64,000 nucleotides of DNA from Rhizobiales bacterium 2SD (GTDB taxonomy: Bacteria; Pseudomonadota; Alphaproteobacteria; Rhizobiales; Beijerinckiaceae), in the NCBI GenBank assembly GCA_005502805.1, contig SCMY01000007.1, forward strand, positions 248,001 to 312,000, read 5' to 3'. Below, in pieces: positions 36,143 through 43,747 of this stretch (its first letter is position 1; every line of letters begins with the position of its first letter). The translations under genes and the position numbers were made by a program. The notes under the pieces are model-generated. The model ran no database searches. It was not told where the DNA came from and saw only the letters and a list, made by a program, of their open reading frames with translations.

Positions 36143-37357
36143 TTACACGGCCATCGCCTTGCGCAGGTTGTCGCTGACCTTGTCGAGGAAACCGGTGGTC
36201 GAGAGGAACTTCTGGTCGGGGCCGACCAGCAGCGCCAGGTCCTTGGTCATGTCGCCGGCTTCGACGGTGTCGACCGTGACCTTCTCCAGCAGCTTGGCGA
36301 AATCGGCCAGCGCCTGGTTGTTGTCGAGCTTGGCGCGATGCGACAGGCCGCGGGTCCAGGCGAAGATCGAGGCGATCGAGTTGGTCGAGGTCTCCTTGCC
36401 CTTCTGGTGCTCGCGATAGTGGCGGGTCACCGTGCCGTGAGCGGCCTCGGCCTCGACGGTCTTGCCGTCCGGCGTCATCAGCACCGAGGTCATCAGGCCG
36501 AGCGAGCCGAAGCCCTGCGCCACCGTGTCGGACTGCACGTCGCCGTCATAGTTCTTGCAGGCCCAGACATAGCCGCCCGACCACTTCAGCGCCGAGGCGA
36601 CCATGTCGTCGATCAGGCGGTGCTCATAGGTGATGCCGAGCTTGTCGAACTCCGTCTTGAACTCGGCCTCGTAGATCTCCTGGAAGATGTCCTTGAAGCG
36701 GCCGTCATAGGCCTTGAGGATGGTGTTCTTGGTCGAGAGATAGACCGGGTACTTGCGGATCAGGCCGTAGTTCAGCGACGCCCGGGCGAAGTCGCGGATC
36801 GACTCATCGAGGTTGTACATCGCCATGGCGACGCCCGAGCCTGGCGACTTGAACACTTCCTTCTCGATCACCTGGCCGTCCTCGCCGACGAACTTGATCG
36901 TCAGCGTGCCCTTGCCGGGGAACTTGAAGTCGGTGGCGCGGTACTGGTCGCCGAAGGCATGGCGGCCGACGACGATCGGCTGGGTCCAGCCGGGAACGAG
37001 GCGCGGCACGTTCTTGCAGATGATCGGCTCGCGGAAGATCACGCCGCCGAGGATGTTGCGGATCGTGCCGTTCGGGCTCTTCCACATCTCCTTGAGATTG
37101 AATTCCTTCACGCGCGCCTCGTCGGGCGTGATCGTGGCGCACTTGACCGCGACGCCGTGCTTCTTGGTGGCGTGGGCGGCATCGATCGTGACCTGGTCGT
37201 TGGTCGCGTCGCGGTTCTGGACCGAGAGGTCGAAATAATCGAGCTCGAGGTCGAGATAGGGGAAGATCAGCTTGTCCTTGATGTGCTGCCAGATGATGCG
37301 GGTCATCTCGTCGCCGTCCATGTCGACGATCGGGTTGGCGACCTTGATCTTGCTCAT
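36143..37357 (-). CDS. icd: NADP-dependent isocitrate dehydrogenase
   Basis: 404 residues, the eukaryotic-like homodimeric IDH common in Hyphomicrobiales. Seen are [19 protein letters not shown] at the start, [28 protein letters not shown] (substrate loop), and [23 protein letters not shown] with the NADP-binding [16 protein letters not shown]. It converts isocitrate to 2-oxoglutarate in the TCA cycle. The 308-bp gap upstream contains the composite palindromic repeat at 37439-37546 and no other gene. Confidence 0.97.
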   Translation of the reverse strand: MSKIKVANPIVDMDGDEMTRIIWQHIKDKLIFPYLDLELDYFDLSVQNRDATNDQVTIDAAHATKKHGVAVKCATITPDEARVKEFNLKEMWKSPNGTIRNILGGVIFREPIICKNVPRLVPGWTQPIVVGRHAFGDQYRATDFKFPGKGTLTIKFVGEDGQVIEKEVFKSPGSGVAMAMYNLDESIRDFARASLNYGLIRKYPVYLSTKNTILKAYDGRFKDIFQEIYEAEFKTEFDKLGITYEHRLIDDMVASALKWSGGYVWACKNYDGDVQSDTVAQGFGSLGLMTSVLMTPDGKTVEAEAAHGTVTRHYREHQKGKETSTNSIASIFAWTRGLSHRAKLDNNQALADFAKLLEKVTVDTVEAGDMTKDLALLVGPDQKFLSTTGFLDKVSDNLRKAMAV

Positions 37358-37438
37358 GTGATGCGACCCCTGCTCTGGTCAGTCTGGAACGATTGCAGGC
37401 AGCAGCATCCACGCCACCACCGGCCCGCGCGCTTCCTA

Positions 37439-37546
37439 GAGCATGTTCCACAAAAGTGGAAACCACTTTTGTGATCAGAACATGCTCAACTTTTTTGACT
37501 TTGGCGCGAATTCTTTCCGTTCAGCCGATTCCTGCTGAACGGAAAG
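37439..37546 (+). repeat. Composite palindromic repeat, copy 1
   Basis: Two hairpins joined by a conserved spacer. Hairpin A: GAGCATGTTC...GAACATGCTC (37439-37448 / 37478-37487) enclosing an inner stem CACAAAAGTGG / CCACTTTTGTG. Spacer: about 25 bp ending GGCGCGAATT. Hairpin B: CTTTCCGTTCAG / CTGAACGGAAAG (37513-37524 / 37535-37546). The same order occurs inverted at 63864-63971. It lies between divergent icd and the SDR gene. On the minus strand hairpin B is open in the frame ALSVQQESAERKEFA. Confidence 0.85.
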
Positions 37547-37665
37547 CGCGCCGGGGTTCCGGCCCAAGGGGGAAGCCGGACTTTTGGGCAATAGACCATG
37601 CCGACGCAAGGGCGCCCGGCTTCCGGCGCAGTTGGCAAGCCTGCGAACCGATTTAGATTGGAGCC

Positions 37666-38385
37666 ATGGCAAGCTCCTCCTCCCCCCTCGCCCTCGTCAC
37701 CGGCGGCACCCGCGGCATCGGCGCCGGCGCCGCCCTCGCTCTTGCTGAAGCTGGCTACCGGGTCCTCGCCACCGGCCTCACCGAGGACGAGGTCGCGGCG
37801 ACGCCCGCCCATGCGGCGATCCGCCATGCCCAGCTCGACGTCACCAGCGATGCCGAGATCGCTGCGATCGTCGCCGGCTGCGAACGCATCGATGCCCTCG
37901 TCAACTGCGCCGGCATGATCCAGCGCGGCGGCAAGGAGTTCGAGATCGAGGCCTTCCGGCTGACGATCGAGGTCAACCTCACCGGCACGATGCGGATGTG
38001 CCTGGCGGCGAAGGACAAGCTCGCCGCGAGCAATGGCGCGATCGTCAACACCGCCTCGATGCTGACCTTCCACGGCTCGGCCTATGCGCCGGGCTATTCC
38101 GCCTCGAAGGGCGGCGTCGGCCAGCTGACCAAGTCGCTCGCCGCCGCCTGGGCGCAGGACGGCATCCGCGTCAACGCGGTCGCGCCCGGCTGGATCGCGA
38201 CCGAATTGACCAGGCCGCTGGTCGAGGACGCCGCCCGCTCCGCCCCGATCCTGTCGCGCACGCCGATGAACCGCTGGGGCGAGCCCGGCGATGTCGGCGG
38301 CGCCGTCCTGTTCCTGCTCTCGGACGCGGCGCGCTTCATAACCGGCGCGATCCTGCCGGTCGACGGCGGCTATCTCGCTGTCTGA
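37666..38385 (+). CDS. Short-chain dehydrogenase/reductase
   Basis: 239 residues, classical SDR. The nucleotide-binding TGGTRGIGAG is at about residues 11-20, NCAGMIQRGG is in the middle, and the catalytic Ser and Tyr/Lys are in NTASM and YSASKGG. The C-terminal PVDGGY is usual. Substrate and cofactor preference are not evident. TTGGAG precedes the start. It is followed after 86 bp by a cupin dioxygenase-like gene on the same strand, so the two may act in one catabolic route. Confidence 0.9.
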   Translation: MASSSSPLALVTGGTRGIGAGAALALAEAGYRVLATGLTEDEVAATPAHAAIRHAQLDVTSDAEIAAIVAGCERIDALVNCAGMIQRGGKEFEIEAFRLTIEVNLTGTMRMCLAAKDKLAASNGAIVNTASMLTFHGSAYAPGYSASKGGVGQLTKSLAAAWAQDGIRVNAVAPGWIATELTRPLVEDAARSAPILSRTPMNRWGEPGDVGGAVLFLLSDAARFITGAILPVDGGYLAV

Positions 38386-38471
38386 AAGATCCGAAACATC
38401 AGCGGCATGACGGCGTTTCCTGAATCGATCGCCGAGCCAGCTGAATCAGAAGCTCAACCGGAGGAACGTCG

Positions 38472-39017
38472 ATGAACAAGGTCAGCCCGGTCCCCGTCCA
38501 GGTCAGCACCGAAGAGCGCTGGACCCCCTATCGCCATCCGCAGCCGAAGGATTCTCCGCCCGAGCTGATCGTGCCCAATGTCATCCCCGAGGATGAGCGT
38601 GTCTGGGTGCCGGTCGACGACAATGTCTGGTTCCGGCCGCTCTGCCTGTCGGTGACGCGCGGCTACTGGATGAACCTGCTGCGGGTGCGCCGCGCCGGCG
38701 TGCTTTCGCGCCATCGCCACCCCCAGCCGGTGCACGGCTATGTGCTGAGGGGCAAATGGCGCTATCTCGAACATGACTGGACCGCGACCGAGGGCTCCTA
38801 TGTCTACGAGGCGCCCGGCGAGACCCATACGCTGGTGGTCGATCCCGATGTCGAGGAGATGATCACCATGTTCCAGGTCAACGGCGCGATGATCTATGTC
38901 GACCCGGACGGCAAGTGCCTGGGTTATGACGACGTCTTCACCCGGCTCGACAAATGCCGGGCGCATTACGCCACCAACGGACTTGGCGCCGATTACGCCG
39001 ATCAGTTCATCCGCTGA
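38472..39017 (+). CDS. Cupin protein of the 2,4'-dihydroxyacetophenone dioxygenase family
   Basis: 181 residues with a strong ribosome-binding site (GGAGGAA). Cupin motif 1 is GVLSRHRHPQPVHGYVLRGKWRYLEHDW and motif 2 is YEAPGETHTLVV; together they supply a metal-binding His/Glu set. The overall pattern, including FRPLCLSVTRGYWMNLLRVRRAG, fits the DAD-like family of ring-adjacent C-C cleaving dioxygenases, recognised from memory. Whether it cleaves an acetophenone is unknown. Confidence 0.75.
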   Translation: MNKVSPVPVQVSTEERWTPYRHPQPKDSPPELIVPNVIPEDERVWVPVDDNVWFRPLCLSVTRGYWMNLLRVRRAGVLSRHRHPQPVHGYVLRGKWRYLEHDWTATEGSYVYEAPGETHTLVVDPDVEEMITMFQVNGAMIYVDPDGKCLGYDDVFTRLDKCRAHYATNGLGADYADQFIR

Positions 39018-39040
39018 TCGGCGACGGCCAGGGATCGGCT

Positions 39041-39952
39041 TCAACGGTCGATCATCGCCCCAGTCAGGAGCGGATCGCGAAGAATCAGCGCGCCTTTTCC
39101 ACTGAAGACGGCCGCTGCCGCCTTGTCGCCGGCGAGCTGCCAGCGCAGCCAGGCTGTGACATAGGGCAGGAAGGCACCGATGCCGGTCCGGCAGCCGATG
39201 GCGAAGGACTGGCAGTCCGGCTGCCCCTGGATGTCGTTGTGGTCGGCGCCGACGACCGCAGCCTTCGCCCGCAGGCGCCCGGCCGGAACCTCGCTGAAAT
39301 AGCCGTCGATCATCTCCGGTGACGACAGCGGGTCCTTCTCGCCGGAGAGGAACAGGATCGACTGCTTCTCCCGCAAGCCCGTCGGGATCGCCGCGCAATG
39401 CTCCCTGTTGCACAGGCTGCGGCCGGGCAGGTCGATCAGGATGGTCGTGCCGATCCCGGAGGATGGGGCCACCGCCGCATTGAAGGCGCCGGATGCCCCC
39501 TGCGAATGGCCGATCGCTGCGATGCGCCTGCGATCCGCCAGCGGCGCCAGCTCGCTCCGTTCCAGCAGCGCGAGCGCATCGAGCAAAGCCTCGCCGGTGC
39601 CGGTGCTGGAATCGCGCGTCGCGACCACGATCATCCCCCAGGACGCCAGATGCCGCAGCAGGAAGGCGTATTTCTCCGGCTTGGCCCACGTCCCGTTGCC
39701 CCAGGTTACGACCGGGAAGATCTCGTCGGCGCGCTTCGTGCGCGGCAGGTAGATTTCGACGCCATTGCCCTTGCTGTCGCAGCACAGCGGCTTTTCGATC
39801 GTGCTGACTTCATACGGGCCGGCATTTCCGAAGCGCTCGGCACTGCGCCCCTGCGCTAGCGCTGAGCCGAAAGCTAAAGCGGGCAAGAGCACTCCCAGCC
39901 ACGCCATCAAGCCGAGGCGGGCCGCGCGCGGGCCGATCCAGGCGATATCCAT
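39041..39952 (-). CDS. Exported alpha/beta hydrolase
   Basis: 303 residues from ATG 39952. An N-terminal signal segment (ARLGLMAWLGVLLPALAFGSALAQ) suggests a periplasmic enzyme. The nucleophile elbow is IGHSQGASG, with a catalytic Ser, and VVGADHNDIQGQ supplies a His late in the chain. Cysteine pairs (KPLCCD, CNREHC, CQSFAIGC) could form disulfides. It resembles chlorophyllase/PETase-like lipases in layout. The substrate is unknown. It is convergent with the cupin gene. Confidence 0.78.
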   Translation of the reverse strand: MDIAWIGPRAARLGLMAWLGVLLPALAFGSALAQGRSAERFGNAGPYEVSTIEKPLCCDSKGNGVEIYLPRTKRADEIFPVVTWGNGTWAKPEKYAFLLRHLASWGMIVVATRDSSTGTGEALLDALALLERSELAPLADRRRIAAIGHSQGASGAFNAAVAPSSGIGTTILIDLPGRSLCNREHCAAIPTGLREKQSILFLSGEKDPLSSPEMIDGYFSEVPAGRLRAKAAVVGADHNDIQGQPDCQSFAIGCRTGIGAFLPYVTAWLRWQLAGDKAAAAVFSGKGALILRDPLLTGAMIDR

Positions 39953-40042
39953 AGGCTGTAACTCCGACGTGCTGGAACGCCCCGGCAAACGCGGAGATGC
40001 ATGACTGTGTTTCGGCTTTTTTGAAGGCGGGTCGCGCCGGCT

Positions 40043-40453
40043 TCAGCGCCCGAGCTTGGCCAGTTCGACTGCGGCGCGCAGCTCGATATGGGCCAGCACC
40101 TCGTCGAGGCGCGGATCGTCGGTCGCCTCGCGCCGCGCCGACAGCATCGCCTTCAGCCGCTCCAGCTCGGCTGGCGCGACCCGCCCGGAAAGCAAGGCGG
40201 CCTTGAGCCGGTCGAGTCCGTCGAGCAGGTCATGGCCGCGCCGGGCCTGGCGACGCTTGCGCTCCTGCCCGTCCTCCTCGGCCTGGACCGCGAGCAGCCC
40301 GTCGAGCGAGCCGGCATGGCTGACGGCCGCGCCCTGCGCCGCCCCCGCGCTTTCGCGCGCCGGCAGGCGGAAGGTCGATCCTCCGGTCGAGCCGCTGCGG
40401 CTGGTCGACGTGGTCGATGAGATCGGACTGCGCTGGTCGATGCGGATCATCAC
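40043..40453 (-). CDS. fliX: Flagellar assembly regulator FliX
   Basis: 136 residues. The N-terminal half is Ser/Thr/Gly-rich; the conserved half is LDGLLAVQAEE then GHDLLDGLDRLKAALLSGRV... LERLKAMLSARR and LAHIELRAAVELAKLGR. In Caulobacter FliX links basal-body assembly to the sigma54 activator FlbD. It is divergent from flgI across 240 bp. That gap holds a CtrA-like box nearer fliX, a ftr-like palindrome, and a sigma54 promoter facing flgI. A second ATG one codon in is equally possible. Confidence 0.85.
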   Translation of the reverse strand: MMIRIDQRSPISSTTSTSRSGSTGGSTFRLPARESAGAAQGAAVSHAGSLDGLLAVQAEEDGQERKRRQARRGHDLLDGLDRLKAALLSGRVAPAELERLKAMLSARREATDDPRLDEVLAHIELRAAVELAKLGR

Positions 40454-40514
40454 GCTCTCGCAAGATCGGCCCGAAAAGGCGTTGCCGAGCCACTTCCTTG
40501 TGCCGGCAACGTGG

Positions 40515-40529
40515 TTAACGAGCGGTAAA
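40515..40529 (-). promoter_or_regulatory. CtrA-like box upstream of fliX
   Basis: On the minus strand, TTTACCGCTCGTTAA followed by CC: TTTA-N7-TTAACC, one base off consensus, with the intact half nearest fliX. The ftr-like palindrome starts 3 bp further upstream, the same order and spacing style as at fliL (1395-1430). Confidence 0.5.
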
Positions 40530-40532
40530 TCG

Positions 40533-40552
40533 CCCGGCAGGATTTGCCGGGG
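40533..40552. promoter_or_regulatory. ftr-like enhancer palindrome, fliX/flgI region
   Basis: CCCGGCAGGATTTGCCGGG, differing from the copies near flgF and flgE at only one or two bases. It lies 92 bp upstream of the sigma54 promoter of flgI. Inferred FlbD site. Confidence 0.62.
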
Positions 40553-40644
40553 GCGGCAGCTTTGCGCCGGCCACCGCGCCCTCCCCGATCAGGCCACCGA
40601 TCTCTAAAAGCCTGATTAAAAAGCGTTTTCACTTTCTCCTGAAC

Positions 40645-40660
40645 TGGCACGCTCTTCGCA
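40645..40660 (+). promoter_or_regulatory. Sigma54 (-24/-12) promoter of flgI
   Basis: TGGCACGCTCTTCGCA matches TGGCACG-N4-TTGCA at all but one defined base with GG-N10-GC spacing. The flgI ATG is 35 bp downstream, giving a short leader. Confidence 0.7.
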
Positions 40661-40694
40661 CCGGGCTGGGGAGATCAGATTCACCCGGTGCGCC

Positions 40695-41945
40695 ATGCCT
40701 CACCTCTTTCGTCTCCGCCATCTGCTGACGCCGCTCGCAGCCCTGCTGCTGGCCGGCGCCGCCATGGCGGCAGACCTCGCTCCGGCGGCTCCGCCGGCCC
40801 GCGGCGGCAACGGCGTCAGCAGCCACGCCCCGACGCGCAACGGCGCGGCCGAGGCCGGCGTCTCGCGCACCGCCTTCGCCGGCAGCGGCGGCATGGGCAC
40901 GGCGCTCTCACGCATCAAGGACCTCGCCTCGGTCGAGGGTGTGCGCAGCAACCAGATCCTCGGCTATGGCATCGTCGTCGGCCTCAACGGCACCGGCGAC
41001 ACGCTCAACAACGCGCCGTTCACCAAGCAATCCCTGCAGGCGATGCTTGAGCGGCTCGGTGTCAACACCCGCGGCGCCAGCATGCGCACCGCCAACGTCG
41101 CCGCGGTGATGGTGACCGCGAACCTGCCGCCCTTCGCCGTGCAGGGCACGCGGCTCGACGTCACCGTCTCGGCGCTCGGCGACGCCAAGTCGCTGCAAGG
41201 TGGCACGCTGCTGGCCACCCCGCTGCTCGGCGCCGATGGCGAGGTCTATGCGGTCTCGCAGGGTCCGGTCGCGATCGCCGGCTTCTCGGCCGAGGCCGAG
41301 GCGGCCAAGATCACCCGCGGTGTCCCGACCGTCGGCCGCATCGCCAATGGCGGCCTGGTCGAGCGCGAGATCGATTTCGCCCTGAACAAGCTGAAGACGC
41401 TGCGCCTGTCGCTGCGCAATCCCGACCTCACCACCGCCCGCCGCATCGCCGCCGCGATCAACGACTTCATCGGCGGCGACTCGGCCGAGCCGACCGACCC
41501 GTCGACGGTCGTGCTGCAGATCCCGCCGCGCTTCCAGGGCAACATGATCCGTCTGCTCACCGACATCGAGCAGCTCCGGGTCGAGCCCGACCAGGGCGCC
41601 CGCGTCGTCATCGACGAGCGCTCCGGCATCATCGTGATGGGCAAGGACGTCCGCGTCTCCACCGTCGCCGTCGCGCAGGGCAACCTGACGGTGACGATCT
41701 CCGAGGAGCCGCAGGTCAGCCAGCCGAACGAATTCGGCCAGGGGCGGACCGTCGTCGTCCCGCGCAGCAGCGTCAAGGTCGACACCGAGGGCACCAACAA
41801 GCTCGCCCTCGTCAAGGAAGGCGTGACCCTGCGTGAGCTGGTCGACGGGCTGAACGCCCTCGGCATCGGCCCGCGCGACCTGCTCTCCATTCTGCAAGCC
41901 ATCAAGGCAGCCGGCGCGCTGCAAGCCGATATCGAGGTGATGTAA
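40695..41945 (+). CDS. flgI: Flagellar P-ring protein FlgI
   Basis: 416 residues, against about 365-375 for typical FlgI. A signal peptide (to about residue 25, GAAMAAD) is followed by an extra Gly/Ala/Ser-rich stretch of about 40 residues. Then comes the conserved mature start SRIKDLASVEGVRSNQILGYGIVVGLNGTGD. The rest is colinear with FlgI, ending LSILQAIKAAGALQADIEVM. It forms the periplasmic P ring around the rod. Its stop overlaps the start of the rod-binding gene. It is driven by the sigma54 promoter at 40645. Confidence 0.96.
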   Translation: MPHLFRLRHLLTPLAALLLAGAAMAADLAPAAPPARGGNGVSSHAPTRNGAAEAGVSRTAFAGSGGMGTALSRIKDLASVEGVRSNQILGYGIVVGLNGTGDTLNNAPFTKQSLQAMLERLGVNTRGASMRTANVAAVMVTANLPPFAVQGTRLDVTVSALGDAKSLQGGTLLATPLLGADGEVYAVSQGPVAIAGFSAEAEAAKITRGVPTVGRIANGGLVEREIDFALNKLKTLRLSLRNPDLTTARRIAAAINDFIGGDSAEPTDPSTVVLQIPPRFQGNMIRLLTDIEQLRVEPDQGARVVIDERSGIIVMGKDVRVSTVAVAQGNLTVTISEEPQVSQPNEFGQGRTVVVPRSSVKVDTEGTNKLALVKEGVTLRELVDGLNALGIGPRDLLSILQAIKAAGALQADIEVM

Positions 41946-42295
41946 TGAGTGCCATCCTCGCCGCCCCCGCCGCCAAGCTCGCCATCGGCGCCGCCGTCAA
42001 TCTCGCCGGCGGCATCGCCGACGCGCTCAGCGCCTCGCAGAACAAGGCGAAGAAAACCGCCGACGATTTCGAGGCCGTCTTCCTCGAGAACTTCACCCAG
42101 AGCGTGATGAGCTCGAACGGGACCGAGGGGCCGCTCGGTGAGAACGGTGTCGGCGGCGACGTCTGGCGTTCCATGCTGACACAGGAATACGCCAAGCAAA
42201 TCCAGCGGGCTGGCGGCGTCGGCCTCTCCGACCAGATCATGCGCGATCTGATTCAGGTCCAGGCGAAAGCTTCGGCGGGGGCTGGCAATGTTTGA
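41945..42295 (+). CDS. Rod-binding protein, FlgJ N-terminal domain only
   Basis: 116 residues. The FlgJ rod-cap domain is seen in ADDFEAVFLENFTQSVMSS and GGDVWRSMLTQEYAKQIQRAGGVGLSDQIMRDL. There is no muramidase domain, as usual in alphaproteobacteria, so peptidoglycan opening needs a separate lytic enzyme. Its start shares the last base of the flgI stop, and the next gene begins inside its 3' end. Confidence 0.88.
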   Translation: MSAILAAPAAKLAIGAAVNLAGGIADALSASQNKAKKTADDFEAVFLENFTQSVMSSNGTEGPLGENGVGGDVWRSMLTQEYAKQIQRAGGVGLSDQIMRDLIQVQAKASAGAGNV

Positions 42296-42776
42296 CCGGA
42301 TGCGCGTCGTTGACGAGCGTCCGCGGATATCGAGTGCCGTGGAAGCCGAGAGCCTGATCGAGACCGTCATGGAGACGCTGAGCGCCCTCTCCCATGTCGT
42401 CGGCGAGGAGACCGGGCTGGTCAAGGCCGGGCGCCTCAAGGACGCGATGGAGCGCGAGGCGCGCAAGACCGAACTCGCCGGCACCTATATGAAGGGCGTC
42501 GAGCAGATCAAACTCAATGCGGTGGCGCTCGCCCGCTTCGCACCGGAGAAGGTCAAGCGGCTCAAGAGTGCCCATCTCGCCTTCCAGGATCTGATCGATC
42601 TCAACCAGACCGTACTGGCCACCGCGCGTGCGATCTCGGAATCGATCATGCGCGACCTCGCCACAGACGCCAACCGCCAGAGCAGAGCGCCAGGCTATGG
42701 ACCAACTGCGACGGTGGGCGCTGGAGTCTTCGCTCGACCGAACGCAGGACCCCTGGTGATTTCGAAGAGCCTGTAA
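42288..42776 (+). CDS. FlgN-like flagellar chaperone
   Basis: 162 residues, overlapping the previous gene by 8 bp. It is largely helical: LIETVMETLSALSHVVGEETGLVKAGRLKDAMEREARKTELAGTYMKGV, then a second long helix and a Gly/Pro-rich tail of about 30 residues. The pattern of an early acidic hairpin with E-x-x-L-V-x-x-G fits the FlgN family, which escorts FlgK and FlgL to the export gate. The match is moderate. It is third in the flgI operon. Confidence 0.7.
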   Translation: MFDRMRVVDERPRISSAVEAESLIETVMETLSALSHVVGEETGLVKAGRLKDAMEREARKTELAGTYMKGVEQIKLNAVALARFAPEKVKRLKSAHLAFQDLIDLNQTVLATARAISESIMRDLATDANRQSRAPGYGPTATVGAGVFARPNAGPLVISKSL

Positions 42777-43016
42777 GAATCATTCCGGCAAAAAGACAAC
42801 ACGACACCTGCGGCACCGCCAGAACAAGGCATGACAGGGGCCAGAAGAATTATAGTTAATCTGGATCGCGACGCGCCAGAGTATCTATTAACGCTGTTCT
42901 CGCGCAGAAAATGCGCCAGATGCACTGCAATTTACCAATCTCCGTAACGGCGGATTCAACTCTCTGCCCCATATTCTCGCTCTTGGAAGAAGTCCGCCTT
43001 GCGAGAGGAGTCCAGA

Positions 43017-43490
43017 ATGGATTTCGGCGCGACACCCAAGACGTTCGCGACCGGTGCTGTCCCAGCGACCGTACGCACCGACATTTCCGTCCAGAACGGC
43101 GCAACGCCGGTCGAGCTCCCCCCGGAGAAGACCGTGCGCTCGATCGCGGCTGGCGAACCGGTCCAGCTCGACATCCGCGCCCGCGCCGAAGAACGTCGCT
43201 CCGATGCGCAACGCCAGCAGAGCGCGCAGGATGAGACGGCGCAGCAGCGTCGTTTCGACGAGCAGCGCCGCCAGCAGGATCTGCGCGATGTGATCGAGCG
43301 CCGGCTCGAGGTCGATCCGAAGACGCGCAGCATCGTCCTGCGCAAGACCGACCGGGAGACCGGCGAGGTCATCGACCAGTATCCCGACGAGACGCTGCTG
43401 AAGCTGCGCGCGCTCTCGCGCGAGCTCATCGAGCGCGACCGCGGTTCTGTAGCCGCGGCGCAATCGCATGAGGTCGAGCGCATCGCCTGA
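43017..43490 (+). CDS. FlaG-like flagellar protein
   Basis: 157 residues from ATG 43017 (GAGAGGAGT upstream). The N-terminal 50 residues are unstructured, then there is a charged Gln/Arg-rich helix. The C-terminal half DPKTRSIVLRKTDRETGEVIDQYPDETLLKLRALSRELI resembles FlaG (VxDxxTGEVIxxIPxExLL). FlaG proteins affect filament length. Its place just before the flagellins supports this. The 240 bp before it hold no clear promoter, only a TTAAT/TTAAC-containing AT-rich patch. Confidence 0.65.
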   Translation: MDFGATPKTFATGAVPATVRTDISVQNGATPVELPPEKTVRSIAAGEPVQLDIRARAEERRSDAQRQQSAQDETAQQRRFDEQRRQQDLRDVIERRLEVDPKTRSIVLRKTDRETGEVIDQYPDETLLKLRALSRELIERDRGSVAAAQSHEVERIA

Positions 43491-43526
43491 ACCAGCGCTC
43501 TCTCCCTTTCCCTCCCCGCCTCCTTC

Positions 43527-43566
43527 AGCCGTCGTCGACGAGACCCGTCGACGACGGCTTTTCCTT
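43527..43566 (+). terminator. Terminator after the flaG-like gene
   Basis: AGCCGTCGTCGACG / CGTCGACGACGGCT, a 14-bp perfect stem with a 5-nt loop, followed by TTTTCCTT, 37 bp after the stop codon. Confidence 0.88.
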
Positions 43567-43747
43567 GTCCGGTGCGCGCTGCGGGCCACCCGTGACACTT
43601 GGTTAACCACGTCGCTGGTTTGCCCAGATCGTAAGCAATTGGCGGAGTCTGATTTACCAGCTGTTACGAGGTCGGACCCGATGGTCGGTTCGTCGCGGCC
43701 AGGACGGTCCGACGCCAGAAGGCACCATACCAGAAGGGTATTTCACA

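Noticed and set aside
43567..43747. Possible sigma54 promoter for flagellin 1 (for example GG-N10-GC near 43683)
   Set aside because: Too many defined bases are missing, and there is no ftr-like palindrome nearby. Only a TTAACC half-site is present.
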